This document shows, one piece after another, positions 11,297-21,835 of a stretch of DNA of 64,000 nt. The notes beneath the pieces are model-generated. The model was not told the DNA's origin, did not search any database, and worked only from the letters and a program-made list of their open reading frames with translations. Position 1 is the stretch's first letter. Each line of letters begins with the position of its first letter. The DNA is from Typhlomys cinereus (lineage: Eukaryota > Chordata > Mammalia > Rodentia > Platacanthomyidae). A program made the position numbers and the translations under genes. The stretch spans positions 1,240,001-1,304,000 of the forward strand of contig JALPQD010000359.1 in the NCBI GenBank assembly GCA_023101885.1. Reading direction: 5' to 3'.

Positions 11297-11314
11297 GCCC
11301 CATGTTGGGCGCCA
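11297..11314 (-). other. primer-binding site, tRNA-Lys1,2 type
   Basis: The minus strand reads TGGCGCCCAACATGGGGC. It differs at one base from the standard lysine-1,2 primer site and lies 3 bases after the 5' LTR. It fixes the orientation and the class of the element. Confidence 0.9.
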
Positions 11315-11317
11315 GTT

Positions 11318-11753
11318 TGTAGTGTCCACTCACCCACGGTGTGGCGTGTTTCAGCCCACTCACACACTCATTCACACCCTCAATTACACAGCTGCTGGCT
11401 GTGATGACTAAGAGGCCATTCCCAACTCTGCCTCCATCCCCCAGAGACTCGGTCATGAACAGGGAGTCTGTCTCAAGCAGGTCTCATTTATTGGGGGGTA
11501 GCAAAGGACTTATATAGACAAAGGACCACAGAGCACAAAATGGGCATCCAATTGTGTCAAAAGGTCAAGACAACCTTCAGGTGCTAATGGTCAAGTTCAA
11601 TACCACTCAGCACAGAGGGCAGGTCAATACCTGAAAGCCAATTAGGGCTTTCTGTAATGTGATCAGGTTATGCCTAAGACACTAGCTCTAAAGGCCATCT
11701 TTAGTCCCATGTGCTTGGCCATGCCCTGGGGCAAATCCTGGGCAGGCCCAACA
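11318..11753 (-). repeat. 5' LTR of the ERVK-like provirus
   Basis: Minus strand TGTTGGGCCTGCCCAGG...GGACACTACA. The TATA box is at 11510-11516 and AATAAA at 11487-11492, the same spacing as in the 3' LTR. Differences between the two LTRs are scattered, mostly point changes, so the insertion is not very recent. Confidence 0.9.
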
Positions 11754-12150
11754 TATCCAAGGTATTCCAGCAGTTTCTCATTTTGTTCATCCTTGGCATA
11801 TAAGAAAGCCGCTGACTTTTGGACATTAATTTTGTGGCTTGCCACTGTACTGAACAGTTTTGTGAGTTTCAGAAGTTTCCTGGTGGAACCTTAAGTATCA
11901 CTGAGGTATAGAATCATATCCTCTGCAAATAAGAATAAGCTTAACTTTTTCTTTTCCTATTTGTACTTTTATCTCCTTCTCTTATCTTATAGTCTAGCTA
12001 AGACTTTCAGTGCAATATTAAACAGGAGTGATTAGAGTGGAGAGCCTTTCTAGTTCCTTATCTAAGTGGGAATGGTTCCAATATTTCACCAGTTAGCATG
12101 ATTTTAACTATAAATTTGTTGTATATGGTTGTCCAGTGGTGGTCTGGGTC
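11754..12150 (-). mobile_element. L1 ORF2 fragment, continuation after the provirus
   Basis: This resumes exactly where 7544 stopped. 'gacattaattttgtggcttgcc', 'gaatcatatcctctgcaaataagaataa' and 'tatctccttctcttatcttatagt' match antisense mammalian L1 ORF2 in the right order. The 5' part of the L1 is missing, and it stops near 12150. Confidence 0.8.
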
Positions 12151-12924
12151 TAACAGGATACAGGAGAGAGGCCCAGCATGTTATACTAATATTGAAGGTA
12201 ATACAGCCAAATTCATAACAGTTTTTAATCAATAAAATTGAAAGCAGATTGACAAAACTACATAATGATGAATCTAATTGTTTTGGATCCCAACTTTTTA
12301 ATATATTGTGATGATGTAGAAAATGTCTGTTGAAAAATGAACTAAGCTTATTGCAAGTATATGTGGACTCTTTAGTGTTAAAAACATTATGTGAGAAAAA
12401 AGTGGTTTTCGATACATGATTTGAGGTGTCTGGTTTTGCTAATAATTGAAACAAAAGCTGACTAAACTGAATGGAAGACAAGTTTACTGGATTTGTTTGG
12501 AGAATGTAGGCTATGAGACAGGTATTCTTGTATAAGAGGGATTAGGATGGCTCCAAAGTCCCCACACCTTAGGAGTCCTGAATCAGGTCAGAATGAATAC
12601 ACAGCAAGCTCTCACTGTGCACTTTTGTCTTCTGAGATAACTGAAGTTCCAGAAGAGAATTGTAATTTCCTCACCCTTAATAAATTCTCTGTCATGCTAG
12701 GAGGAAAGAAGATACACAATGAATTTCAGGAAAGAGAGAGCTGCATCTGAAAGATATCCACACCTGACTCTAGACATGGAGTAAAAAGTAAGTTTGAAAA
12801 TTCTGAATTTCTACAAGCAATCACAGAATATATACTGACTTCCAGTTTTAATGAATATGGCTATTTTCTTGAGATGAGTGAAATGTTTCTGCAATCTTAA
12901 AGCATCACTTAATCAAAGGAAATA
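12151..12924. other. no recognised feature
   Basis: Unique-looking AT-rich DNA. Open frames of 67 and 125 codons (12104-12481 minus, 12547-12750 plus) show no motif or context and the first overlaps the L1 edge. I see nothing else. Confidence 0.4.
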
Positions 12925-13165
12925 ATGGGCCTGGTGACAGGGGTCTGTAATCTCAGTTACATGACAGAATGAGATGAGGAAACAAAGCTCAAAATTAGCC
13001 TGAGCAGATCAGATAGAATAAGTCCTGGAAATTTAAGAAGCTTCTGCTTCAACATAAGTGAAAATACTTGGGGATGTAACTCTTTAGTAGAACACTTGTT
13101 GAGAAAGAGCAAAGTCCTAACTAAATCTCCAGAACTGAAATATAGGAAAAGGAAAAAAGAAAGAA
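12925..13165 (+). mobile_element. B4-type SINE (B1-like head, ID-like tail), old
   Basis: A diverged B1-like part ('gtctgtaatctcagttac', then 'caaaattagcctgagcagatc') is followed at about 13070 by a tRNA/ID-like part ('ggggatgtaactctttagtagaacacttg..ctccagaactg') and an A-rich tail. This order is that of rodent B4. Confidence 0.5.
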
Positions 13166-13186
13166 GGATAACAAAAGAAAACAGGA

Positions 13187-13670
13187 TGCCGGGCTCTCAG
13201 CAGCTAGTGCAGAAGGGAGTGCTGGTCTAGCCAGGCACAACCTGGGGCTGAGCAGGAAGATGAGTGTTGCCAGCCCTGACCCCTCTCACTACCGGGGAAA
13301 AACACACCAGGCCGGGAACTCTGTCAAAGCAGGAAAAGCTCCTTTATTCCAATAGTCAGGCCCCTATCTACCCCACCCGACATCCCATAAGTCTTAGCAT
13401 GAGTCTTTGCTGATTGGTCCTCTCAGCTAAGCAGTTTAACAGTACCAACTGTAGAAGATGTAGTCTCACGAGATTTGTAGTCTCATGAGATTATTATGGG
13501 CTAGTGGGGCATTACTATGGGCCAGTTGCTGTTGCTACCTAAGGCTATATTGCATCAGCCACAAGGCTGTGCTGCATTATGCTGGTGAGGCAGCTTAAAC
13601 AGATCATGAAACTCTAGCCAGCTCAGGAAGTTCCAACAGGCCTTGTCCAGGGTCTTGATGAGGCCCAACA
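13187..13670 (-). mobile_element. solo LTR, ERVK type
   Basis: Minus-strand LTR of 484 bp, starting TGTTGGGCCTCATC at 13670 and ending CA at 13187. It is flanked by ACAGGA at 13181-13186 and ACAGGA at 13671-13676, a perfect 6-bp target duplication. AATAAA is at 13343-13348 on the minus strand. The first nine bases match the LTR start of the provirus at 7545-11753 (TGTTGGGCC), so they may belong to one broad group. No internal sequence is left. Confidence 0.85.
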
Positions 13671-13676
13671 ACAGGA

Positions 13677-15300
13677 GGTGTGTAAGTAGAAGGTATGTGA
13701 GTAGATATCACTGTATTAGATGGAATACGCTTCCAGAAAATAAATGTCTTTATTGTTTTATGTTTTGATTGGTGGAGAGAGAGAAAGAGAGAAAACGAGA
13801 GAGAGAGAGAGAGCAAGAAAGAGTGTTAAAGAGAACAAGAGAGAGAAATTACAGACATGCATGCCTTGATACACTTGTGGATGTCAGAGGACAGATTGCA
13901 GAATTCAGTTCTCACCTTCCACCATGTAGTTCTAAGAATCACAGTCAGGTTACATGCTAAGCTGCCTCTCAAGTCCAGGATCACTTTTTAAAAGGAAAAG
14001 GATTCTCTAATAAATCCACTAATCCATAAAGATGAGCAATCTAATGACCTATTTACCAACCTCCAAATTTCTACAATTAATACATAAATCTGACAAATAA
14101 TTTTCCAGCAATGAATTCTACAAGGAACTACTCAAATGACGGCACAGGTTTATAAATCAGTGAGTGTCTGAAGATGGGACTACTAGAGTGATTTATGCAC
14201 TGCTGAAAAGTAAATGATTCATTTGGCAATGAGATGTGTCTTTACCAAATTATAATACAAACGTATTCCTTCTCAGAGTATTTGCAAATGATATTGTGCA
14301 CTGAATCCATTTGGCATGTTGAATGTCTTAATATCTTTTATCACAATATTACTTAAGGTATTTAAAATGTAAAGGTATATTAGATTTTTCTCTGCAAATT
14401 TTTCATGCTCCATTCCTTTTATTAAGACTGCTAAAAAGAACCTGAAGGAATTAAGTTGAAAACATATTAAAAGTATTAATAAATACAAAATGATTTTGTT
14501 TCTGTGATCTATTTCAAGATAAAAACAGAAAGATAAGCATATTTAGACACTAAAAAACCTGCTATTGATTTAATTTTCTACATGTAACAATTTCATTAGC
14601 ATATTAATTCAGGATAAAATAGGTTTTTCTATATTCTCACCAACCATTATCAATAATATGTGATACTTCATTTCCATTTTTAAAAAGCATAACATTTTAT
14701 CCACACCAAGAAATTTTCCAACTCACAGTGAACACTGATTAATCATCCTGCTAATATGCTCAACTATGACACTATCTAGATAAAGCTCAGCTCCTACAGC
14801 TTAAGGATTCAGTATCACATGACTGTTCCCACTGTCAACATCAAACATAAACAGATATCTCCAAGTTACCCACAACTTATGCCCAATGCTTATAAATTGG
14901 AGTTTTACATTAACCCCTTTCTCAGATTAAAAAATTGTCATATATGTAGAATACAAAATTTGTAAACAAAATGGAACTGACCAATCAGAAGTAGTCTGCC
15001 TTATCATTTGTTTTAATCTGCTTAGTTTTAAAAAAAAAATTTAAAGGAAACCTATTAGACTAAAATACTCACTGCTTTATAGTTACATGGCCAAGTTTAT
15101 CTTTTTATTTTCAAGCATTAGGATGTCAATTTTAAGGAATCTTAGAGATTATTTGGAAATTGTGACATGATAATTTGCTGCGTCCCCATCCAACTAATCT
15201 GGTAGAATATGTCTCAGTTTGGAAAAGATGGATTCAAAGTAACATGTTTTGGGATAAGGACATGGCTTTATTTAAGAGAAATAAGGAAAAATATGGGAAT
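13677..15300. other. unique AT-rich DNA with one GA tract
   Basis: An interrupted GA-rich tract lies at about 13773-13848. The remainder is AT-rich DNA without a recognisable gene or repeat; a 71-codon minus frame at 14273-14488 has no support. Confidence 0.4.
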
Positions 15301-16510
15301 TGTCAGGTCTTGGTGTTTCTTCCCAGCTCAGGCCTAAAGCCTGCTCCCTGAGGAAGGTCACAGTAACTCCATGGGCAGGTGCTAGGAATTTCTTGGAATG
15401 TCACAATACCGCCCATGAACAGGGGCTAAACACTTTCTCCTAGATAATTCGGGTTTTGCCTCAGGTAGGAAGAATTCTGGGAATTAGGAATGCCCCTTAC
15501 CTAGGTTTTATTTGGGATAATTCAAGTTTTGCCTCTGGCAGGAAGAATTCTTCTGGGAATTAGGAGTGCCCTTTCTTAGGGTTTTTGGAACTAGCTTCTT
15601 GCTCTCTGTTCTAGAGAAGAAGCCTGCTTTTTAAGTTTTAGTCAAATACTAAATAGAAATTTCATGTCTAGTTACCTACAATAAGTAGACTTGTTAGCCA
15701 GAATGTGTGCACTGATTTTAAGGAAATTAGAGAATAACTTCTAGAGTCTTAAAACATAGGTTGGGTAAGATTCCCACCTATGTACTAACTCAGAAATTCC
15801 AGAAGTACAAGACTATGCTCTCAGTCCACTAGAACCTTAAAAGAAACTGTGATACCCTCTTATCTTGGCTGAAGGCCAAGGAAGAGACCATCATGCCAGA
15901 AAGTCTAGATGCCAAGACTGCCCCTGGAGATGGTATTTGCAATCCAAACTGGGAGAATCCATGTCAGAAGCAAAGGGGGCCGTGTCTTTTCTACCCCAAA
16001 CAGCACTCTTATGAGAAATTACAGAGATGGACCATCTGAGTGCACTCCCACCAATGATCGCCTCTGCCCTGAAAGAGACATCCTCGGCATGTGGGGCCTG
16101 ACTGGACCCCAGGTTTGGAGTATGCATGGTTCACAAATGGGTCATCTAACTGGCAATATGCTTCTGGGATTCCTCAAAGGAAGACAAAAGCAACCTTACT
16201 ATTAAAGGAATAGAAGGATGCTATTATAGAAGTTATTCTTTTAATAATTATATTGCTTAAGTGTTTTCTTCAGTGCATACCTCAGTAGTGCTCCATTGAC
16301 AGAACCAGCTATAGCTTATGGGCCCTGTGTATCCAAGTCAAGGCCCCCCTTAGAGATGTGGTTTAAGTTGGATAGTAGAGACTATATGAGCTACATACAT
16401 TTTCTCAAGTTAGAACCTGCTGCCATGCCTGGTGCCTATGTTGACCTGCCTGACTGAGAGTATCAACCTGGAGAGGACAACAGCAAAAGCTCATGCTGGG
16501 ACTTATGGGG
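15301..16510 (+). mobile_element. ERV-derived remnant, internal or long U3 sequence
   Basis: Starts TGTCAGGTCTTGG, a LTR-like start related to the minus LTR start at 43467 (TGTCAGGCCC). It carries two diverged copies of a ~70-bp block ('gataattc..gttttgcctc..ggaagaattc') at about 15446 and 15520, as is common in LTR U3 regions. It leads without a clear break into the LTR at 16511. A 98-codon frame at 15909-16205 is the longest, but I cannot assign it to gag, pol or env. Its place in the element is inferred. Confidence 0.45.
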
Positions 16511-16942
16511 TGTTGGAGACACCCCATATTAAAATATATTCCTTGCTAAAATCAAAAGGAGAACATTTTGCCTCTGTATTTTAAAAGAAAGCAGTCTCTG
16601 TTAAAATGTGGGCTCAGCCCCATAGCTATCCAATGAAGCATTATAGATTAGATAAGTTTGGAAATACTGAGAGAATGTTTCTGTTAAGTGCCTTTGCCCT
16701 GAAGCACTGGCTTAGGTTCTTAAAAAATGTCCACCCTGAAGGTGATTTTTGCTGACTAGAAAATTGTATGTCTGTTGTAGGTGCAACATTCTTTACCCTA
16801 AAATTTTCTGTATAAAAGTTGTCACAAAAGTTTCAATAAACGGGTTCAGGATTCACTCGGACGAGAGGGAGCCGTGTGTGTTCTGTTCTCCGCCGGGTCC
16901 TGGGGAGCCCTGGTCTCGAGGCCGCGACTCTGGTCTGCGGCA
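16511..16942 (+). mobile_element. ERV LTR, plus strand
   Basis: Begins TGTTGGAGACACC and ends ..CTGCGGCA. It has a TATAAAA box (about 16811-16817, 'ctgtataaaagtt'), AATAAA at about 16836-16841 ('tcaataaacgg') and a GC- and CpG-rich R-U5 end ('ccgccgggtcctgg'). No matching 6-bp duplication is seen at its two edges, which fits a 3' LTR of a truncated provirus lying to its left. Confidence 0.65.
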
Positions 16943-17199
16943 ATAATTGCATTTTACATTTATACTAAAAGGAATAGACATTTTTAAATATCAAAAATCA
17001 TGAAAATCCATGCCAAATCCTGCAAATGCTCAGAATGATTTGCAAGAAAATGTTAAACTTAGCAGGTGTTTCAAAGGGGCAAGCTTTAATGATACAAGAC
17101 AAAATTTTTAATGTTTTTGTCATCTTGTCAAATTTTCATAAAAGATCTACCAAAGCAAAAAAAGTACATAAAAATATCTATAAACAATGCATCCTTTAG
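16943..17199. other. no recognised feature
   Basis: Short AT-rich stretch between the LTR and an old SINE. Confidence 0.4.
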
Positions 17200-17215
17200 T
17201 GATTTTTTTGTGTGA

Positions 17216-17255
<40 letters not shown>

Positions 17256-17478
17256 CAGAAGCCACTGAGTGTGCCTGTGGAGAACTAAGGGTGACTTCAG
17301 GAATCATCCTGAAATAGTCTACCTCTATTTGGCTTTGCTCTGGGGTTTCCCAGGCTCTGTCTTCCAGGGCTAGAAGTTCAGGCTGCTGCCATTTCGACCC
17401 AGCACTTCTAGGTGAGATCTGAACTCAAGTCTTTCTGCTTGCTAGTCAGAGGTTTAACTCCTGAAGCCATCTCTCCAA
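17200..17478 (-). mobile_element. tRNA-derived SINE, older CA-tract subfamily
   Basis: In reverse the order is a tRNA-like head (from '..gaagccatctctcc' at 17478, i.e. GGAGAGATGGCTTC), a body and a CA tract (TG on plus at 17217-17253). It has the same design as the copies at 25575 and 56444 but is more diverged from the young family. No clear target duplication. Confidence 0.65.
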
Positions 17479-18597
17479 TTTTGGTTTGTTTCTGGAACAT
17501 ATTTACTAGACATAAAATCAATGAGGAATATCTGGAACATTTGAAGAATAATGGCTTTGAATAATTTAGAAAAAGCAACATGGGAAAATTTCACAAATAT
17601 TTTTAACCTGAAATAATACATGATTAAAATATTTATTAAATAATAATACATACTCATTCACATAGACAAAAGACTGGTAGAATACACATTAAAATTAAAG
17701 TATGTATTTGGTTGACACTCATGATGTATAATATTTTTCTGTATTTTTCCAATATTTTTATAAGGACTGCATGCAGCTGATAAGAAAGCAAGAGAAGACA
17801 TTATAAATCACATAAAAATTTCAATTTTAATTCCTGTGTTATATACTCATAGATTAATATTTACTCAGAATACAATCAGTACATTTTCAATAGATTTAAA
17901 ATACCTATTTTTAACACTTTGAATTTTTCTTTTGAAATACAACAATATATAATACTTCAACAATATACCAATCATAGCCCTTTCAAAATCTGTCCCCAGA
18001 TAACATCCAGAATAAGTATTATCTGCTTTAATCTTAAAATACACTAAAAATAAATTGTATATCTTTTACTTTTAAAGAAAACTAATCAATAAGCAAATAC
18101 CAAGATACCTTTAAGCATTGTTTTTAATTTCTTATAATTTTTTTTGAAACAGAATGCAGAATTTCTCAAGATTACTGGCAGAAAGGAATCATTTTTAAAT
18201 TCACTGTAAATTTGTTAAAACAAACTCTTCCTTTCCAAATTATAATGATTTCTATGTAGAATAATATCATTGCCAGCAGTAAGAACACATCATGGCTTGG
18301 AAGAACTATTTTTACTGGAAGAATTTCAAGTCCCTCTGAAAATCTGCTACATGTCATTTGTTAACAACCAATGACCAAAAGTAGATACAATAAGTGAGTA
18401 ATGTCCATATTTATTGTACATCACATAATTCACATGACACACTATTAAAATATACACATATCTTATGTGTATATAGCAGAAGTAAAATTGGTAGAAACTT
18501 ATAAAATTTCATAATTGAAGAACATACTTCCCAATATTCTCCTTTAAAAATTGTACCTGCAGACACTTTATTGTTAATTAAGGACATGATTGGAATA
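17479..18597. other. no recognised feature
   Basis: Very AT-rich unique DNA. Short minus frames at 17454-17657 and 18172-18357 are AT-driven. Confidence 0.4.
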
Positions 18598-18795
18598 GAA
18601 CCTGAGTTGCAATCTGGTCATTTCTTAGTATAAACTTTCCACAAAAAACCTAGACTCTATCTCTCAAACTAGTTATCTACTAAGTAAGAATGAGGAAAGT
18701 CCCTAGAGTATGCTGGACATTATGTCATTTGCTAAGTTCTTAGACTTGCAGCAGACATATAAGAAGTCAGTAAATTTTAGTTATTAAAATTTTAA
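18598..18795 (+). mobile_element. MIR SINE, degraded
   Basis: Blocks in MIR order: 'acctgagttgcaatctgg', 'ctcaaactagttatctactaagtaagaatgagg', then 'gctggacattatgtca..aagtcagtaaatttta..attatt'. This is an ancient mammal-wide repeat, about 200 bp. Confidence 0.45.
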
Positions 18796-19074
18796 TTTTC
18801 ATTTATTCTTAATGACTGATGTACTTTTTATTTACAGAAGAGCTATCAAGATACTCATAATTTATAGCTATGGAATTTGTATCCTAAAAGATTAAAATAA
18901 AAATCATTTATTTCTTATTCAATATAGTTGCTAATTACAAAATAAAATCATATTGACTGAACAACTGTAAATTATAATTAATGTCTTATTATAGCTTCAT
19001 AACTTCTAACTCTAAGAAATACATTAATTTCAGTTGATTTTGGAGCTAAATTAATATATTAACTAGGATATTCT
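18796..19074. other. no recognised feature
   Basis: AT-rich unique DNA. Confidence 0.4.
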
Positions 19075-19375
19075 ATGGCTTGAATCTGAGATATTCCCTG
19101 AAGTCTCATTTGATAGAGTCTTCGACACTAGTTGACAGCCTTGAGTCAATGATCTGACCCTGAGAATTCTAACCTGGGATCATGTCTTGGAATGACTTTC
19201 TTGAACCCTGTCTTTTTTGTCTTCCTGATTCCTGTTTCTCAACCGCCATCAAGTAAACAGCACTATTCCATCATGCTTCTTCATGGACCCTAAACAATAA
19301 AATCCAAATAAATTCTTCTACCTAATTCAGTTCTCTTTGATATTATCAGCAAAAGGGAAAAAAGTCTAGTAAAAT
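19075..19375 (+). mobile_element. MaLR-type LTR, degraded
   Basis: Starts 'ctatggcttgaatctgaga' and ends 'attatcagcaaaagggaaaaaagtctagta', with AATAAA near 19297 and 19307. The form is that of an ORR1/MLT1-like LTR. Confidence 0.55.
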
Positions 19376-19734
19376 AACAAAACAAACCACTGATAGTTTT
19401 ATCTCCTAGGGAGCTTAAACATACACTGTCCATTTAGTCCTCATCTATTCATATTTTTATTTACTTGATGTTATTACACAGACGGTTTGTCTTTCATTTC
19501 ATTTAAAGTTATATCACAGTTTGTACAATAAAATAATTTATATAGTCAATTTATAATCATATCCATGTATTTTACAAACCTTTCATATTGGGGCACTTTC
19601 TAGACTGTCATCTTTGTAGAGATGACAGTGGAAATGATATCTGTTCACTGACTGTAGGTATATGTTTGGTACTTACATGGGAAAGTCTGAAAAAAAGGGG
19701 CTTCCAAAATGTCTGTAAGAAAAAGTGATTGTTG
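19376..19734. other. no recognised feature
   Basis: AT-rich unique DNA. Confidence 0.4.
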
Positions 19735-19831
19735 AACAAGGTGGACCAAGGGATCTGACTCCTGAAAGTTATCCTCTGACTTCTACATCATGCATGTAGA
19801 ATATAACCGCTGTAACAAGCGGGTGATAAAT

Positions 19832-19877
<46 letters not shown>

Positions 19878-19895
19878 AATGACAAGTAAAAAATT
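19735..19895 (+). mobile_element. RSINE1/B4-like SINE, 5' truncated
   Basis: 'gatctgactcctgaaagttatcctctgacttctacatcatgcatgtag' followed by a CA tract at about 19833-19875 is the 3' half of the rodent tRNA/B1 SINE type that ends in a CA run. Confidence 0.6.
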
Positions 19896-21082
19896 TAAAA
19901 AAGAAAGTCTAAAAGAACACAATGATTTTATTTTTAAAATTCAAATACTACAATAGTGTAATAAATATATTTTTAAAAATCCTTGTAAAATTTAAACTGT
20001 TTTCTTAGAAGAGGTCTCTACAAGTAAATTTATTAGGTCAAAAACTGCAAATACAACATGCTTGTAAGAATATTGCCAAACCATTTTCCAAACAAATTGT
20101 TCAAATGAGAATACCAGAGGCACAGTAAGGGAGAATCCATGGTATATTTGTTTTCTCTGAGTTTGGGAAATACCTGCCCCAATCCAAAACCAAAAATGAT
20201 AACTAACATTCTAAGGAAAAAATAAGTTGAGAAGGTATTTGCATTCATATTTTCTTCGTTTAATTTTTTACATTTCTATTTTTCCTGAGCTACCTATTTA
20301 CATCCTCCACTGTGGCTTATTTCCTATGTTTTGGGTTGTTTACTTTTAGAAGTAAATTATCTGTAAATTCCCGGGAAAATAATTTGTTCATGTGTAATTA
20401 ATCTTGTAACAAACAAATCAATGACACTTTCTATTACTTTGGATATTTCTATGCTTTGGGGTACAGTAAAGATTCTGTGTACTGTTGAAGTTCTGTGTTT
20501 TCTCACTCTTCCAGCATGTGGCCTAATCCTTTTTTTAACATACAAGAACATAGTATGATAAAAACTCGGTAGTATTCTGGTGGCTTCTGTTTTTTGTGTT
20601 TTTAGTTTTACAATTTTACTTGTATCAATCAGCTACATAGCAGCAAATTGCCTTCAAGAAATTGAGTAATAAGTGCATAAGATGAATGCATGATACATTT
20701 ATTATCTCATCCTTAGTCGAAGACAGGTAAATTTGTTCCCCGAGGCTGAAATAGTGAATTAACTCACATAGGATGACTTAAAAACACAGAAACATTCTGC
20801 GGTTGTTCTGGAATACAAAGTTCAAAAATCAGTTCCATTAAATTGAAATCAAGGCATTGTAGTGCAGAAAGGAGACTCTGTTCTTCACCTCTTGAAATTT
20901 CTTGTTATTGGTGGCATTCCTGGGTTGATAGTTACAGCATTCCTTCTTTGTCTCTCTCTTCACACTGTCTTCTTATGTATAGACAGCAAATATCTCACTG
21001 ACCTGTTTTACAAAATATGGAAGATCCTTCTTGATAAACTGTGATAAATGTCATCTCAGTTCCTGTCACCTAGACTTGTAAA
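19896..21082. other. no recognised feature
   Basis: AT-rich unique DNA. Frames of 60-71 codons at 20033-20248, 20357-20551 and 20862-21044 lack any motif. Confidence 0.4.
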
Positions 21083-21275
21083 ATGGTTCAGTGTCTAGGG
21101 GCTTTTATCACCAAGCCTGAGAACATGAGTTCAATCCTCAGAAGCCACATCGTGGGCAGAGATAACTGTCTTCTGCAAGTTGTTCTCTTTCCTTGGAAGA
21201 TATGCTGTGGCATGTGCATACACACACAAAGAGACACACAAATACAAACACACACACACACATAATAAATAAATA
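21083..21275 (+). mobile_element. RSINE1/B4-like SINE
   Basis: A head 'atggttcagtgtctagggg', 'gagttcaatcctcagaagcc' and a body ending in a CA-rich part and 'cataataaataaatat'. A tRNA-like B-box relic is visible at 'gagttcaatcc'. Confidence 0.55.
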
Positions 21276-21470
21276 TTTAAATAAACTTAAATTTAAGTAA
21301 ACCCTTCATTTAATTATACTGCAGAATTTTTGTCATATCAGTAGGTTTTGAGGAGCATCTCCTCTAAGCCCATTACAGCAGCATTGAAAAACTACAACAG
21401 ATGCAAATCTCAAAATATTCTTGTCAAAGAAGAAAGAATCTCAAAAAATTCTTTTAAGATTTTATATTTC

Positions 21471-21695
21471 TGGGGCCGGAGAGGTGGCTCAGGGGTTAAG
21501 CCTCTGCCTTGCAGGCGGAAGGTCCTGGGTTCGGATCTTAGACCCCCACATATAGACTCCAGGTGGAAACCAGCCTGCGTTTCTGGTCCTGGTAGGGCGG
21601 AGTCTGTGAATCCCCCGGCAGAGTAAAGAAGGAGGTGGAAGCATCCATGGTGGTCCGCGAATTCGTCCATGGTTCTACACATACACAGACACACA

Positions 21696-21744
<49 letters not shown>

Positions 21745-21820
21745 GCACATACACACACATATGCACACAGTTGAATAAATAATAATAAAAAAAGAAAAAA
21801 AGAAAAATCTTAAAAAAAAA
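21471..21820 (+). mobile_element. young tRNA-derived SINE with CA tract, copy 1
   Basis: The target duplication is exact to one base: AAGATTTTATATTTC at 21456-21470 and AAGATTTTATGTTTC at 21821-21835. The head has an A-box (TGGCTCAGGGG at about 21487) and a B-box (GGTTCGGATCT at about 21528). Then come a ~120-bp GC-rich body, a CA-rich tract (about 21676-21770) and an A-rich tail with AATAAA repeats. The target is A-rich, as expected for L1-driven insertion. It shares over 200 bp with copies at 24626, 27952, 29205 and 35951. Frames read across its CA tract (Cys/Val repeats) are not genes. Confidence 0.85.
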
Positions 21821-21835
21821 AAGATTTTATGTTTC

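Larger units (their letters stand above)
7545..11753 (-). mobile_element. ERVK-like provirus, degenerate, two LTRs
   Basis: A 4.2-kb minus-strand element with LTRs at 11318-11753 (5') and 7545-7981 (3'), a primer-binding site at 11297-11314, a polypurine tract at 7982-7998 and about 3.3 kb of internal sequence. The LTRs are close to identical in layout with scattered substitutions and a few small indels. The L1 flanks read 'ggtttattgc' before and 'tatccaaggtatt' after, which fits an imperfect 6-bp duplication (TATTGC/TATCC). That size and a lysine primer point to class II (betaretrovirus-like). No pro, pol or env frame can be recognised and the internal region is far shorter than a complete virus, so it is defective and perhaps always non-autonomous. 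Confidence 0.85.

Noticed and set aside
21480..21550. tRNA gene signal (A- and B-boxes)
   Set aside because: It is the head of a SINE with target duplications; the clover-leaf and 3' end are not those of a tRNA gene.
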